NCBI RefSeq assembly: GCF_000712135.1 | Contig: NZ_JOOE01000005.1 | Span: 1 to 64,000 of the forward strand | Source: Sphingomonas sp. UNC305MFCol5.2 | GTDB taxonomy: Bacteria; Pseudomonadota; Alphaproteobacteria; Sphingomonadales; Sphingomonadaceae | Reading direction: 5' to 3' | Length of the DNA: 64,000 nucleotides | In this document: one piece after another, positions 1-11,666 of the stretch | How positions within the stretch are numbered: the first letter of the stretch is position 1 | Layout: every line of letters begins with the position of its first letter | The notes under the pieces: generated by a model | Seen by the model: only the letters and a program-made list of their open reading frames with translations | The model's database searches: none | What the model was told of the DNA's origin: nothing | Made by a program: the position numbers and the translations under genes

Positions 1-2586
1 CAAGTCGGCGCCCGCGCCACCGGCGAGCAGGTCATTGCCGCCGCCGCCGTACAGCGCGTTGGTCCCGCCATTGCCGACCAGATAGTCGCCCCAGGCCGAG
101 CCCTGGACGTTCTCGATCCCGAAGAACCGGTCGCCCTCGGCGTCGTTCCAGAAGCCCTCGCCGGTCGCCAGGTCGACCCAGACCGCGCCATAGTTGGCCG
201 AATAGTCGACCGTGTCGATCCCGCCGCCGCCGGCCAGCGTGTCCGCCCCGCCGCCGCCGGTCAGCCGGTTGTTCGCACCGTCACCCTGCAGCACGTCGTT
301 GAAGCTGGTGCCGACGACGTTCTCGATGCCCGAATAGCTGTCGCCCTCGGCATAGTTCCACGCGCCGACGCCCGCCTCCAGATTGACGACCACCGCACCG
401 AAATCGCCCGCATAGTCCGCCGTGTCCACGTCCGCGCCGCCCGAGAGCACATCCGCCCCCGCCCCGCCGTGGAGCAGGTTGGTGCCCGCGTCGCCGGTCA
501 GGATGTCGTTGAAGCTGGTCCCGACGAGATTCTCGATGCCGATCAGACTGTCGCCCTCGGCGTAGTTCCACGCGCCGACGCCGGCCGCGAGACTGACCAT
601 GACCGCGCCGAAATTGCCGCTGTAATCGGCGGTGTCGATCCCCGCGCCGCCGTTGAGCACGTCCGAACCCGCGCCGCCGTGGAGGATGTCCGCGCCATCT
701 GCGCCGCTGATCGAATCATTGCCGGCGCCACCATCGAGAAGGTTGGCGTTCGCATCCCCTGAAAGCCAGTCGTCGAAGTCGGTACCGGTGACATTCTCGA
801 TACCCGTCAGGCTGTCGCCTTCGGCGTAATTCCAATAGCCCGCGCCCGCCGCGAGATCGACGATGATGCTGCCGAAATTGCCGGAATAGTCGGCCGTGTC
901 GTTACCCGCGCCGCCCCTGAGGAAGTCCATGCCGGCACCGCCGCTCAGGACATCGTTGCCATTGCCGCCGTCGAGCCAGTCGTTGTCAGCCCCGCCGTCG
1001 AGCATGTCGTCGCCGATGCCGCCGCTGAGGCGGTCGGTGCCAGCGGTTCCGACAACAAAGTCATTTCCGCCCGCAGCATCGATTTCGCTCCCGCCCGCAG
1101 CACCGGTGAAGCCGAGCACCAGCCGATCATCCGCATCGCTTAGCAACAACAGAGGAATAGCCTCTATTCCGCTGATGCTGCCCCCGGCGATCGTGACAGG
1201 TCCCACGGTGAAGTCGGCGGATATTCCCTGTGTCAGCCGCGCAGCGAAATGCAGCGTGTCCAGCCCGGCGCCGCCGTCGATCGTGTCACCCGCGCTCGCC
1301 CAGATCGTGTCTGCTCCGGCGCCAGCGAAGATCCGATCGGTCTCGTTGTCATCGACCTGATTGTTGCCGCCGAAGATCGTGTCGTCGCCGTCACCACCGC
1401 TCAAGTCGTCCTTGCCGCGATTGCCGATCAGCGTGTCGTTGCCGTCGCCGCCTTCGATGCGGTCATCGCCATCCCCGCCCGAGACTCCGTCGTTGCCACC
1501 GCCGCCAAACAGCTGATCATGGCCACTGTCACCGCTGATCTCATCAGCCGCGGCCCCCCCATAAACAATATCGTCGCCAGAGCCCCCCGACACCAGGGCG
1601 CCATCGTCGCGCACGTAAATGGTATCGTTGCCGTTCTCTCCCATCAGACGATCCGTCGACGGGTAAACCGCGGCATTGTATCCGGTGCCGCCGATAATCA
1701 CGTCGTCACCGTCCCCGCCGTAGATCGAATCGGTGCCGGCGCTTTCCGTCAGGTGATCGTTGCCGCCCCAACCACTGATGGATATCCCCACCACTCCGGG
1801 TGCGATCGGACCGGCAACGATGATGTCGTCAAAGGCGGTCAGGCTGATCCCTGCGACGATTTCTACATTCGTTATCAATCCGCCGCCGATCTGAATCGAG
1901 CCGTTATTCGCCAGTTGACGCAAATCGGCCGACACGCCCGCGGAACCATTGTAGAAATCTAGGTAGATCGTGTCGCTGCCGACGCCGCCATCCGCGCTGT
2001 CACCATATCCGACGGTCAGCTGGTCATTGCCCGCGCCTCCGGAAAGCGTGTCGATGTCGCTGTCGACGCCATAGCTCTCCTCCCCATAACCGCTCAGCAG
2101 ATCATCGCCATCGCCGCCTTCGAGTATGTCGCTGCCGTGGCCGCCCCTGAGAGTGTCGTTGCCTCCGTCTCCATATAGCTGGTCATCGCCCCCGTGGCCC
2201 CATATTTGATCGTTGCCCTCACCACCGCTGAGCTGATCGGCCCCACCACTCGCGGAACCGAGGCTTGTATCGCCCTCGATTTCGTCCGCTCCGCCTCCCC
2301 CCGAAATGATGTCGTTGCCTAGCCCCCCACGCAGCTTGTCCATGCCATCGCCGCCGGCGATGATGTCATTGCCTTCGAGGCCGGAAATCTCGTCATTGCC
2401 ATCGCCGCCATCGAGGTCGTCGTCGCCGAGGCCGCCGACTATGTAGTCGTTTCCGCCGTCACCCTTCACCGTGTCCGCGCCGCCATAGGCGAAGATGACG
2501 TCATCGCCCTCGCCGCCGGAGATCGTATCGTCGCCTTCGGTGCCCTGGATATAATCGTTGGCCGACGTGCCCGTTATAACTGCCAT
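1..2586 (-). CDS. RTX repeat calcium-binding protein, 3' end missing
   Basis: The frame is open for 862 codons from ATG 2586 down to the window edge, so the C-terminus, where the type I secretion signal of such proteins lies, is outside. It consists almost entirely of glycine/aspartate nonapeptides of the GGxGxDxLx type (for example GGEGDDVI, GGLGNDII), the Ca2+-binding parallel beta-roll of hemolysin-type proteins. There is no Sec signal peptide, as expected for a type I substrate. From about codon 560 onward the nonapeptides alternate with longer modules containing DYSGNFG and NYAEGDS..GIEN. No catalytic domain is visible in the part present, so it may be an adhesin, S-layer-like protein or the repeat part of an exoenzyme. 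Family certain, function unknown. Confidence 0.9.
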   Translation of the reverse strand, partial: MAVITGTSANDYIQGTEGDDTISGGEGDDVIFAYGGADTVKGDGGNDYIVGGLGDDDLDGGDGNDEISGLEGNDIIAGGDGMDKLRGGLGNDIISGGGGADEIEGDTSLGSASGGADQLSGGEGNDQIWGHGGDDQLYGDGGNDTLRGGHGSDILEGGDGDDLLSGYGEESYGVDSDIDTLSGGAGNDQLTVGYGDSADGGVGSDTIYLDFYNGSAGVSADLRQLANNGSIQIGGGLITNVEIVAGISLTAFDDIIVAGPIAPGVVGISISGWGGNDHLTESAGTDSIYGGDGDDVIIGGTGYNAAVYPSTDRLMGENGNDTIYVRDDGALVSGGSGDDIVYGGAAADEISGDSGHDQLFGGGGNDGVSGGDGDDRIEGGDGNDTLIGNRGKDDLSGGDGDDTIFGGNNQVDDNETDRIFAGAGADTIWASAGDTIDGGAGLDTLHFAARLTQGISADFTVGPVTIAGGSISGIEAIPLLLLSDADDRLVLGFTGAAGGSEIDAAGGNDFVVGTAGTDRLSGGIGDDMLDGGADNDWLDGGNGNDVLSGGAGMDFLRGGAGNDTADYSGNFGSIIVDLAAGAGYWNYAEGDSLTGIENVTGTDFDDWLSGDANANLLDGGAGNDSISGADGADILHGGAGSDVLNGGAGIDTADYSGNFGAVMVSLAAGVGAWNYAEGDSLIGIENLVGTSFNDILTGDAGTNLLHGGAGADVLSGGADVDTADYAGDFGAVVVNLEAGVGAWNYAEGDSYSGIENVVGTSFNDVLQGDGANNRLTGGGGADTLAGGGGIDTVDYSANYGAVWVDLATGEGFWNDAEGDRFFGIENVQGSAWGDYLVGNGGTNALYGGGGNDLLAGGAGADL
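60..930 (-). repeat. Tandem 210-264 bp modules inside the RTX gene
   Basis: Four copies of a module coding roughly D-T-A-D-Y-S-G-N-F-G, then L-A-A-G-x-G-x-W-N-Y-A-E-G-D-S, then G-I-E-N-V-x-G-T-x-F-N-D, then two RTX nonapeptides. Equivalent codons lie near 874, 610, 400 and 190, giving periods of about 264, 210 and 210 bp. The copies are similar enough at DNA level to be able to recombine, which could vary the copy number. The array may continue past the left edge. Confidence 0.75.
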
Positions 2587-2777
2587 TTCCGCCCCCACTC
2601 GAAAGCCCCATCTCTATCCTCCATTATCTAAAACGCCAGCTTCAAATGGATGATAAACCTGCGCCTTTCGGCAGGTGAGGCGCTCCGGCGGCCGGACGCG
2701 GTCCGGGTTGCGCAGCGCGGTGCCGCTTCCCATTTCGCGTTTTCGTAGCGTTGGCCGCGGCCCCGCTTGCGGATCGA

Positions 2778-2792
2778 GAACAAATCTGGAAC
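2778..2792 (+). promoter_or_regulatory. LexA (SOS) box of uvrA
   Basis: GAAC-N7-GAAC with exact 7-nt spacing, ending 10 bp before the uvrA start codon. This matches the direct-repeat SOS box known for alphaproteobacterial LexA (GTTC-N7-GTTC in the other orientation). LexA bound here would overlap the ribosome-binding region and probably the transcription start, so uvrA is very likely damage-inducible. Confidence 0.85.
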
Positions 2793-2802
2793 AATTTACC
2801 GC

Positions 2803-5727
<2,925 letters not shown>

Positions 5728-5793
5728 GTCCTCCAAACCAAGCATTTCACTGCCTGTTGCCATCAGAGCTAATTCCGTAGTTTAACTGCCTGG

Positions 5794-7638
5794 ATGACAG
5801 CTCCTCCGACGTCAAACTTTGCCGGGCTTCACACACCTCGGCTGGAGGCGCGTCAAAAGGCTTTAAAAGCCGTATTTTCCGCCGACAGAATGCTCATCGC
5901 TTGGAAGGATTACGTTCGCTCAGGCCTTCGCGACCAAGAAATACTCGACCTATTCGACTACAATGATTTCCACTGGGCACGCGATGAACGGTTCGCGGAT
6001 CTGCAAACCGCTATTTTGAACGGTCGTTACAAACCGGCAAACTCCATTCCGACGAAACTTGAAAAATCACTCGGCGTTTGCAGGACTGTTGTAACACCTA
6101 GCCCTGAAGATGCTGTCGTTCTACAGTGCATTGTAGAAAGCATCATACCTAAGGCCGCCTTAAAACAGCCGTCCAAGAATGCCTTCTTCAGCAGAAGTCA
6201 TCAGAATCTAAGCGGGACATTTACGTTTGGAAAAGATTACATCTGGTTCAAACAATGGCGGAAATTTTCTCGCCTAAGATTTCAGGTGGCCAGCGCTCAT
6301 GACTGGGTCGTAACTACTGACATTGCTACGTACTTCGATAACATTCATTATTCTCATTTGAGAAATATAATATCCACATTCGATGGAATGGAAGAAGTTA
6401 TTCTAGATGTTCTATTCGATGTATTAGATAGCATATGTTGGCGACCGGACTACCTTCCCTCAAGTCGTATCGGCCTTCCACAAGTTCAATTTGATGCTCC
6501 CCGCCTTCTTGCGCATATTTATCTATTCGAGATAGATGCATTTTTAAAAGAGCGCACCAACGATAACTTTGTACGCTGGGTGGATGACATTACCTTTGCT
6601 GTAGAGAGCCTCGAGGTCGGAAAAACCTGCCTGCGAGACCTCGATATACTTTTGCAGATGCGTGGGATCCGGTTGAACTCAGGAAAAACAAAGATACTTT
6701 CAGCTCCTCAGGCTCGGCGGTTCTTTTATCAAAGAGAGAACGAATACCTAGATCGAATAAAGGCACAAATTGACAAAAATTTAAAAGGAAAAAAATCAAC
6801 TTTAGCTATAGAAACTAAGCTTAAGACTTCCTTCGATAAATTTATCGTAAGAGAAAAATACGGTCACCACGACAAGATAATTAAGAGATACATTGGATTT
6901 TTTCAACAAATTAAATCAGAGTACGCTATTGAATATTGCTTCCAGCATTTTGCCAGCGATCCCGGCTTGCGAGATAGTGTTTATCGTTACGCTGGAGCCT
7001 TATCGCCTAGCCAAAAGATGCTTACCGCTATCGGGAACTATTTGTTTGGAGGGAACGCGCTTGATGACGCGTCAATGTGTCAAATCGCGAAGCTCTTGAC
7101 GGACTGGGAAATTGCCCCGGTTACCCCTCTTTTCCGATCCATGAAGAAACTCACGGAGAGAATGGCACACAAGGACTATATCAACCGCGATACCTTTAGA
7201 TTCCTGGCTGCACTTTGGATGATAAGCAAATACTCCACTCAAAAACGCCTAAGAGAGTTCATTATTGAATTTGGTGATGTGTGGCGCCACTCGGAATTTT
7301 TATCCAGGCAAGTAGCCGCATCGAGCGGGAAATTTAGAAGCAGGCAGTCAATATCTTGGCTACAAGGTGAGCTGGAACGTCACAGTTTTAGATCAGCTCT
7401 TTCTGTCTTAAATGCACTGCGTGATCTTAGGTCTTGCACTAATAATATACCTTCCGATGTCAGGCTATATATATTGAACGGACGCAATATGACTACGTAT
7501 TCTTTGCAGAGATTCTTGGTTGCAATTTCAGTTATGTCTGCTCCAAACCTCTTGCCGGCAACGAAGAACGGAATGCGCACGCAGTTGCTGAAGTACCTAA
7601 GAGATCCCCATTACATTAGAGTCTTAAACGCACTTTGA
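5794..7638 (+). CDS. Reverse transcriptase with helical C-terminal extension, putative UG/Abi-type defence RT
   Basis: 614 residues. The RT core is recognisable: motif A VVTTDIATYFDNI with D176, motif B GLPQVQFDAPRLLAH near 227-241, motif C FVRWVDDITF with D264/D265, and the following RGIRLNSGKTKIL. The three catalytic aspartates are intact, but the usual Y/F-x-D-D is W-V-D-D and the motif B serine is replaced (DAPRLL). About 300 largely helical residues follow with no maturase, endonuclease, protease or nitrilase domain. This layout is typical of the UG/Abi group (AbiA, AbiK, Abi-P2, DRT systems), several of which give phage defence. The gene is clearly AT-richer than its neighbours and codon use differs, indicating horizontal acquisition. 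I cannot assign a subgroup. The start ATG has no strong Shine-Dalgarno. Confidence 0.8.
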   Translation: MTAPPTSNFAGLHTPRLEARQKALKAVFSADRMLIAWKDYVRSGLRDQEILDLFDYNDFHWARDERFADLQTAILNGRYKPANSIPTKLEKSLGVCRTVVTPSPEDAVVLQCIVESIIPKAALKQPSKNAFFSRSHQNLSGTFTFGKDYIWFKQWRKFSRLRFQVASAHDWVVTTDIATYFDNIHYSHLRNIISTFDGMEEVILDVLFDVLDSICWRPDYLPSSRIGLPQVQFDAPRLLAHIYLFEIDAFLKERTNDNFVRWVDDITFAVESLEVGKTCLRDLDILLQMRGIRLNSGKTKILSAPQARRFFYQRENEYLDRIKAQIDKNLKGKKSTLAIETKLKTSFDKFIVREKYGHHDKIIKRYIGFFQQIKSEYAIEYCFQHFASDPGLRDSVYRYAGALSPSQKMLTAIGNYLFGGNALDDASMCQIAKLLTDWEIAPVTPLFRSMKKLTERMAHKDYINRDTFRFLAALWMISKYSTQKRLREFIIEFGDVWRHSEFLSRQVAASSGKFRSRQSISWLQGELERHSFRSALSVLNALRDLRSCTNNIPSDVRLYILNGRNMTTYSLQRFLVAISVMSAPNLLPATKNGMRTQLLKYLRDPHYIRVLNAL

Positions 7639-7833
7639 AAGCGATGCGTTTTCCTCGGGTCACGGTGACAGTTTACTAAATCACCTCTATCCGCCTTCTA
7701 CCGCCCACACCGCCGCCACACCCCTGCATCTCCCACCAAGCACATATACTTCGTCCACACCGCCTCCCCCGGCGCACGCATCTGCAGCGCCGCCGACCTT
7801 CCTTCCCCACCCCTATCGCGCTATATTCCCCGC

Positions 7834-8010
7834 ATGACCAAGCTCTCGCCCATCGAGTCCGAATTCGCGACCAGCGAAGACGCCGAGGCGCATGACGCCT
7901 GGTTCCGCGCCAAGGTCGAGAAGGCGATGGCATCCAGGGAGCCCGGCATCCCGCATGAAGAAGTCATGGCCGAGATGCGGGCGATCATCGAGCGCCACCA
8001 GGCCAAGTGA
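7834..8010 (+). CDS. PaaA2/stability-determinant-like antitoxin
   Basis: 58 residues, acidic N-terminal half, with the pattern LSPIESEF...DAWFRAKVEKAM...PGIPHEEVMAEM that I associate with PaaA2-type antitoxins (stability determinant family), which are paired with ParE-like toxins. The next gene is exactly such a toxin and overlaps it by one codon (GTGA). A TATATT hexamer at 7822-7827 lies only 6 bp before the ATG, so the message may be leaderless. The 195 bp between the RT stop codon and this gene hold no other gene that I can see. Confidence 0.75.
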   Translation: MTKLSPIESEFATSEDAEAHDAWFRAKVEKAMASREPGIPHEEVMAEMRAIIERHQAK

Positions 8011-8282
8011 AGCTCGCGGTCATCTGGCGCCCGGAGGCGCGTCAGGATCTGCGTGACATCATCGACTACATCGCAGAACGCCGGCCAGCCGCCGCGCTGC
8101 GCCTCGGCGATGCCATACAGCACACTGCCGATCGCCTGCCCGACCATCCGCACCTCCACCGCCCCGGCCGTGTTCCCGGCACGCGCGAGGCCATCGTCCA
8201 CCCCAACTACATCCTCGTCTATCGTGTGACCGACGCGATCGAGGTGCTCAGCGTTCTTCACGCACGACAGCAATATCCCTGA
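8007..8282 (+). CDS. ParE-family toxin (RelE/ParE superfamily)
   Basis: 91 residues, the usual ParE size. It shows the N-terminal strand-helix MKLAVIWRPEARQDLRDIIDYIAER, a central PHLHRPGRVPGTRE turn and the closing strands YILVYRVTD-AIEVLSVLHARQQ, the standard ParE pattern. ParE toxins inhibit DNA gyrase; the closest architecture is the PaaA2-ParE2 type. GTG start overlapping the antitoxin stop implies translational coupling, so toxin is made only after antitoxin. Probably a plasmid-type addiction pair captured beside the RT gene. Confidence 0.85.
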   Translation: MKLAVIWRPEARQDLRDIIDYIAERRPAAALRLGDAIQHTADRLPDHPHLHRPGRVPGTREAIVHPNYILVYRVTDAIEVLSVLHARQQYP

Positions 8283-8320
8283 CTCTTCTCTCCGCGCCTC
8301 CGCGTGAACCGATTTTCTTC

Positions 8321-8428
8321 GTCACCCCGGACTTGTTCCCGGGGGTCCACTGCGCCGCCACGGAAGGATAAGCGCCTCCAGCTTCTCGCCTGGCCGCCCG
8401 GTGGATCCCGGCCCAAGGCCGGGATGAC
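8321..8428. repeat. Dispersed ~107 bp inverted-end repeat, copy 1
   Basis: Begins GTCACCCCGG and ends CCGGGATGAC, so its termini are inverted repeats that could pair. It is preceded by the phrase CTCCGCGCCTCCGCGTGAAC, which also recurs in this window. Copy 2 follows at 8509-8614 and copy 3 is at 59849-59955. The 448 bp between parE and the next gene (8283-8730) hold only these two copies and linking sequence; no gene is evident. Confidence 0.8.
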
Positions 8429-8508
8429 AGGTGAGTGGCGTAGCGCTCTCACCGGGCACTGCCACCCTCCGCGCCTCCGCGCCTCCGCGCGAACCAATCT
8501 TCTTCTTC

Positions 8509-8614
8509 GTCACCCCGGACTTGTTCCGGGGTCCACCGTGCCGCCAACGAAGGACAAGCGGCTCGAGCTTCTCGCCCCGCCACCCAGTGGATCCCGGCCC
8601 AGGGCCGGGATGAC
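8509..8614. repeat. Dispersed ~107 bp inverted-end repeat, copy 2
   Basis: Same unit and orientation as copy 1, including the internal GGTCCAC-...-GCTTCTCGCC-...-GTGGATCCCGGCCC region. Copies 1 and 2 together form a direct repeat with a period of 188 bp. Confidence 0.8.
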
Positions 8615-8730
8615 GATAGAGGCGCGAAAGTCACACCCCGCGAGAAAAAGAACAAACAGCGAACAAAACGCTTTCCTACAAACCCCCTCCCGGCATATCT
8701 GGCGAGTCCTCACGCATACAGGAGGACGCA

Positions 8731-9864
8731 ATGAACGCCGAGACCCAGTTCCTTTGCCCCGACCCCGCCGAACCCGCCGCGACCTATAGCTTCGGCCCGG
8801 CCGAGGCCCGCTATGACGGCTGGACCCCCGACAAGCAGACCATGTTCCTGCGCACCATCTCCGAAGGGCACAGCATCACTTATGCCTGCCGCGTCGTCGG
8901 CATGTCGACGCAATCGGCCTATGCGCTGCGCCGCGCGGCGCGCGGGGCGGGGTTCGCGCTCGGCTGGCAGGGGGCATTGATCCTCGGGCGCGAGCGGCTC
9001 GCCGACGAAATGCTCGATCGCGTGCTGAACGGCGTGGTCGAAACCATCACCCATCCCGACGGCAGGATCACCGAGCGCCACCGCCACGACAACCGGCTCG
9101 GCGCGGCGATGCTCGCCCGGATGGACCGCGTGGCCGATGCCACGCGCGCCGATCCGAGCCATGCCGCCGCGCGGCTGGTCGCCGCCGACTTCGCTCAATA
9201 TCTCGATCTGATCGGGCGCGACGGCGGCCCGGCCCGCGCCGGCCTGTTCCTCGGCGTGCGCGCCGAAGCCGCCACCGAGGACGATCTCGCCCCGATCCGC
9301 GCGCTCGCCCGCGCCGACAAATGGCTGCGCACCCACACCGATCTCGCCGAGCCGGTCGACACCAGCGATCTCGATCCCGCCGCCCGCGCGAGCTGGACCG
9401 GCGAGCAATGGGTCCGCGCCGAAGCGGCGGGGCTGGTCCAGTTCGCCACGCCCGCGCCGCCCGCCCCGGAAGACTCGCGCGATGGCAATGGTCAACTTCG
9501 TCAACCGGCTGCGCTCGATCCCGATCCGAACGAGCCGGTCTGGTGGGACGATGTCGAGGAGGGATGGCGCACGCACTTTCCTCCGCCCGAGGATTTCTTC
9601 GGCGAGGAGGACGGCGAATATGGGGATGACGGCTATTCGCGCACGCTGAGCGAGGAGGAAGAGGCCGCCTGGGACGCCGAGCACCGCACCTATGTCGCCG
9701 CGCGCGAGATCGTCGAGAGCCGCGCGCGCGACCGCTTCTTCGGCTTCCTGCCCGACGACGCGCCGGAGGGTGATGCGTATCCCGGCGACGGCGATGATGC
9801 GGCAAGCCTCGATTCCGCCGCTCTGCCCGACGCCGCGGCGCCGCCTCCCGACGATGGGCAATGA
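8731..9864 (+). CDS. Hypothetical protein with N-terminal helix-turn-helix-like segment
   Basis: 377 residues. Residues 29-65 (GWTPDKQTMFLRTISEGHSITYACRVVGMS...) look like a resolvase- or terminase-small-subunit-like helix-turn-helix, followed by a helical region to about residue 110. The rest is Ala/Pro/Asp/Glu-rich and acidic, probably disordered, with runs such as EEEEAAWDAE. No signal peptide or membrane segment. A GGAGG-like site precedes the ATG. No catalytic motif; a phage-derived origin for the N-terminus is possible but there are no phage genes nearby. Confidence 0.7.
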   Translation: MNAETQFLCPDPAEPAATYSFGPAEARYDGWTPDKQTMFLRTISEGHSITYACRVVGMSTQSAYALRRAARGAGFALGWQGALILGRERLADEMLDRVLNGVVETITHPDGRITERHRHDNRLGAAMLARMDRVADATRADPSHAAARLVAADFAQYLDLIGRDGGPARAGLFLGVRAEAATEDDLAPIRALARADKWLRTHTDLAEPVDTSDLDPAARASWTGEQWVRAEAAGLVQFATPAPPAPEDSRDGNGQLRQPAALDPDPNEPVWWDDVEEGWRTHFPPPEDFFGEEDGEYGDDGYSRTLSEEEEAAWDAEHRTYVAAREIVESRARDRFFGFLPDDAPEGDAYPGDGDDAASLDSAALPDAAAPPPDDGQ

Positions 9865-9961
9865 ATGGGGGCAATGAATATCGCGCGCGCCGCGAACACC
9901 CACGCCCTTTCGTGCGTTGCCGCACGGGTGCGCGCGTGCGCCCGATTTTCAGGAGTCTCCC

Positions 9962-10375
9962 ATGAGCATCTTCGGCAAGATCAAGGACGCGATCTTCGGC
10001 AAGGCCGCCGCCGCGCCCCAGCCTGCGCCCGCCCAGCCCGCTCCCGCCCAGCAGCCTTCCGCGATGCCGCAGATGCAGCAGCCCGCGCCTGCCCAGCCCG
10101 CCGCGCCTGCGGGCCCGGTCGATGTCGAGATGGCATTGATGGCCTTCGAGACCGAGCGCGGTTCCGCCGATCTCAACTGGCGCACCTCGATCGTCGACCT
10201 GATGAAGCTGGTCGGCCTCGATTCGAGCCTCGACAACCGCAAGGAGCTCGCCACCGAGCTCGGCTATACCGGCGCCAAGGACGGATCGGCGGAAATGAAC
10301 ATCTGGCTCCACAAGGCCGTGATGCAGGAGCTCGCCAAGAACGGCGGGACGGTCCCGGCCAGCCTCAAGGACTGA
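9962..10375 (+). CDS. DUF3597 family protein
   Basis: 137 residues. It starts MSIFGKIKDAIFGKA, as DUF3597 proteins do, then has a Pro/Ala/Gln-rich linker (about 15-55) and a C-terminal globular part with VDLMKLVGLDSSLDNRKELATELGY. That final domain resembles small helical modules found in LysM-domain proteins. Role unknown. AGGAG lies just before the ATG. A strong hairpin follows at 10385-10416. Confidence 0.85.
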   Translation: MSIFGKIKDAIFGKAAAAPQPAPAQPAPAQQPSAMPQMQQPAPAQPAAPAGPVDVEMALMAFETERGSADLNWRTSIVDLMKLVGLDSSLDNRKELATELGYTGAKDGSAEMNIWLHKAVMQELAKNGGTVPASLKD

Positions 10376-10384
10376 CCCTTTCTT

Positions 10385-10416
10385 CTCCCTCTCTCCGCTT
10401 GCGGGGAGAGGGGGAG
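10385..10416 (+). terminator. GC-rich hairpin after the DUF3597 gene
   Basis: CTCCCTCTCTCCGC pairs with GCGGGGAGAGGGGGAG across a 2-nt loop, 10 bp after the stop codon. No U-tract follows, so it may be a dispersed palindrome acting as terminator. The rest of the 483-bp gap (10417-10858) contains low-complexity GAAGAAG and two copies of the CGGAGGCGCGGAGG phrase (one inverted near 10590-10615). I see no gene there. Confidence 0.55.
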
Positions 10417-10858
10417 TCTCCGCGCTGCGGGATGAAGAAGAAGAAAGAAGAAGATCGTGGTTCGCGCGGAGGCGCGGAGGCGCGGAGGAAAGAAAAGGAT
10501 GAGGCTCTCGCCGCGCAGCGGCAGTTCCCGTCACGCCACCGCTTTTCCTGCCGCTGCCGGAGCCTCGAACCGTGCCGCGCGGACCACATCCTCCGCGCCT
10601 CCGCGTCTCCGCGTGAACCCCTGATCTCTTCCTTTATTGGGCACCCCGCTTGTTATCCACGCGTCCGCCTCCTACATTACCCTCAGACGCCCGCCGCATT
10701 GCGGCTATTTCTCCCGGGAATCCGGGGAACTCCGGCGCCTTTCGTCCTTTATCCGCGTGCGGACTCCGGCGTGACCCTCGGGTCTCCCGCATCTTCCGCA
10801 CATCCGGCCGGCGCCAGCGCCGCGCAGGGCGATCCGAACAACTCCAACTGGATACAGA

Positions 10859-11011
10859 ATGAACTTTTTCACCAATATCGAAGACACCCAGATTACCCGA
10901 GGCGCCAAGAAGGCCTTCGACGCATTCATCCCCGCACATCGCCGCCTCTTCCCGATCGAGCCGTGCCCGCGCGAAATCGCCCGCGCCGCCGTTCGCGAAG
11001 TGCTCGGCTGA
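10859..11011 (+). CDS. Small hypothetical protein (50 aa)
   Basis: ATG 10859 to TGA 11011 encodes a 50-residue protein starting MNFFTNIEDTQITRGAKKAF and ending EIARAAVREVLG. Composition is protein-like and codons follow the G/C third-position bias of the region, which argues for a real gene despite a poor Shine-Dalgarno. No recognised domain. The following 370 bp to the cold-shock gene hold no other clear gene and probably include the csp promoter and 5' leader. Confidence 0.45.
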   Translation: MNFFTNIEDTQITRGAKKAFDAFIPAHRRLFPIEPCPREIARAAVREVLG

Positions 11012-11381
11012 GCGAAGCCACCGGGGCGCGGCAGTTGCCGTGCCCTGACCGGGCTTTCCCTTTTGCCGCGCAGGATCTGCGCTGGCCCGTTTCGTCCGGA
11101 ATATTCGAGTCCGCGCAGATTTCTCCAAGACGATTTCCCGCACGCGTAAATTCCGAAACGGTTCGGCGCGAAAAGGGCAAAGTTGAGCGCGAGAATTCCC
11201 GCAAATCCCCGCCGCGGCGGGCCTGGATTTGTAATTTCGGGCCGGAGCGCGCATATAGCGGCGGCTACAGTCGCAATCAGACGGTCACTTGGCGCTTTGC
11301 GGCTCCTTTTTTCCTTCTCCTCGCCTCCGCAGCACGAGGTCCGCCCGTACGGGGCGCGCCGATCATAGAAGGAACTATTCC

Positions 11382-11594
11382 ATGACCCAGCAGGGCACCG
11401 TCAAATTCTTCAACGCCGACAAGGGCTATGGCTTCATCGCCAGCGACAATGGCGGCCCGGACGCGTTCGTCCACATCACCGCCGTCGAGCGCGCAGGCCT
11501 GCGCACGCTCAACCAGAACCAGCGCGTGACCTACGATCTCGAGCCCGACAAGAAGGGCAAGATGGCCGCGGTCAACCTCCAGGCGGGCGAATAA
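11382..11594 (+). CDS. Cold-shock domain protein (CspA family)
   Basis: 70 residues, a single cold-shock OB-fold. RNP1 appears as KGYGFIA and RNP2 as DAFVHITAV, with the conserved start GTVKFFNADKG. CspA proteins bind single-stranded RNA/DNA and act as RNA chaperones. AGAAGGAAC precedes the ATG. The long untranslated stretch upstream is consistent with a structured csp leader, and a strong terminator follows. Confidence 0.95.
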   Translation: MTQQGTVKFFNADKGYGFIASDNGGPDAFVHITAVERAGLRTLNQNQRVTYDLEPDKKGKMAAVNLQAGE

Positions 11595-11602
11595 GGAACG
11601 CC

Positions 11603-11645
11603 GCGGCGCCCCGCCCGTTCGGGCCCGGGGCGCCGCGCTTCCCTT
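11603..11645 (+). terminator. Intrinsic terminator of the cold-shock gene
   Basis: A perfect 10-bp stem GCGGCGCCCC / GGGGCGCCGC (11603-11612 with 11627-11636) with an additional inner GCCC-GTTC-GGGC hairpin, followed by a T-containing tail CTTCCCTTT. It begins 8 bp after the stop codon. Confidence 0.8.
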
Positions 11646-11666
11646 TCCTCGTTTCCGGAGCATTCG

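Noticed and set aside
5778..7683. AGTTTA-type direct repeats flanking the RT gene as insertion duplications
   Set aside because: Only about seven bases match, which is expected by chance in AT-rich flanks.
5728..7833. Reverse transcriptase as retron, group II intron or DGR
   Set aside because: No msr/msd-like inverted repeats in the short flanks, no maturase/endonuclease domain or intron ends, and no template/variable repeat pair or variable target protein.
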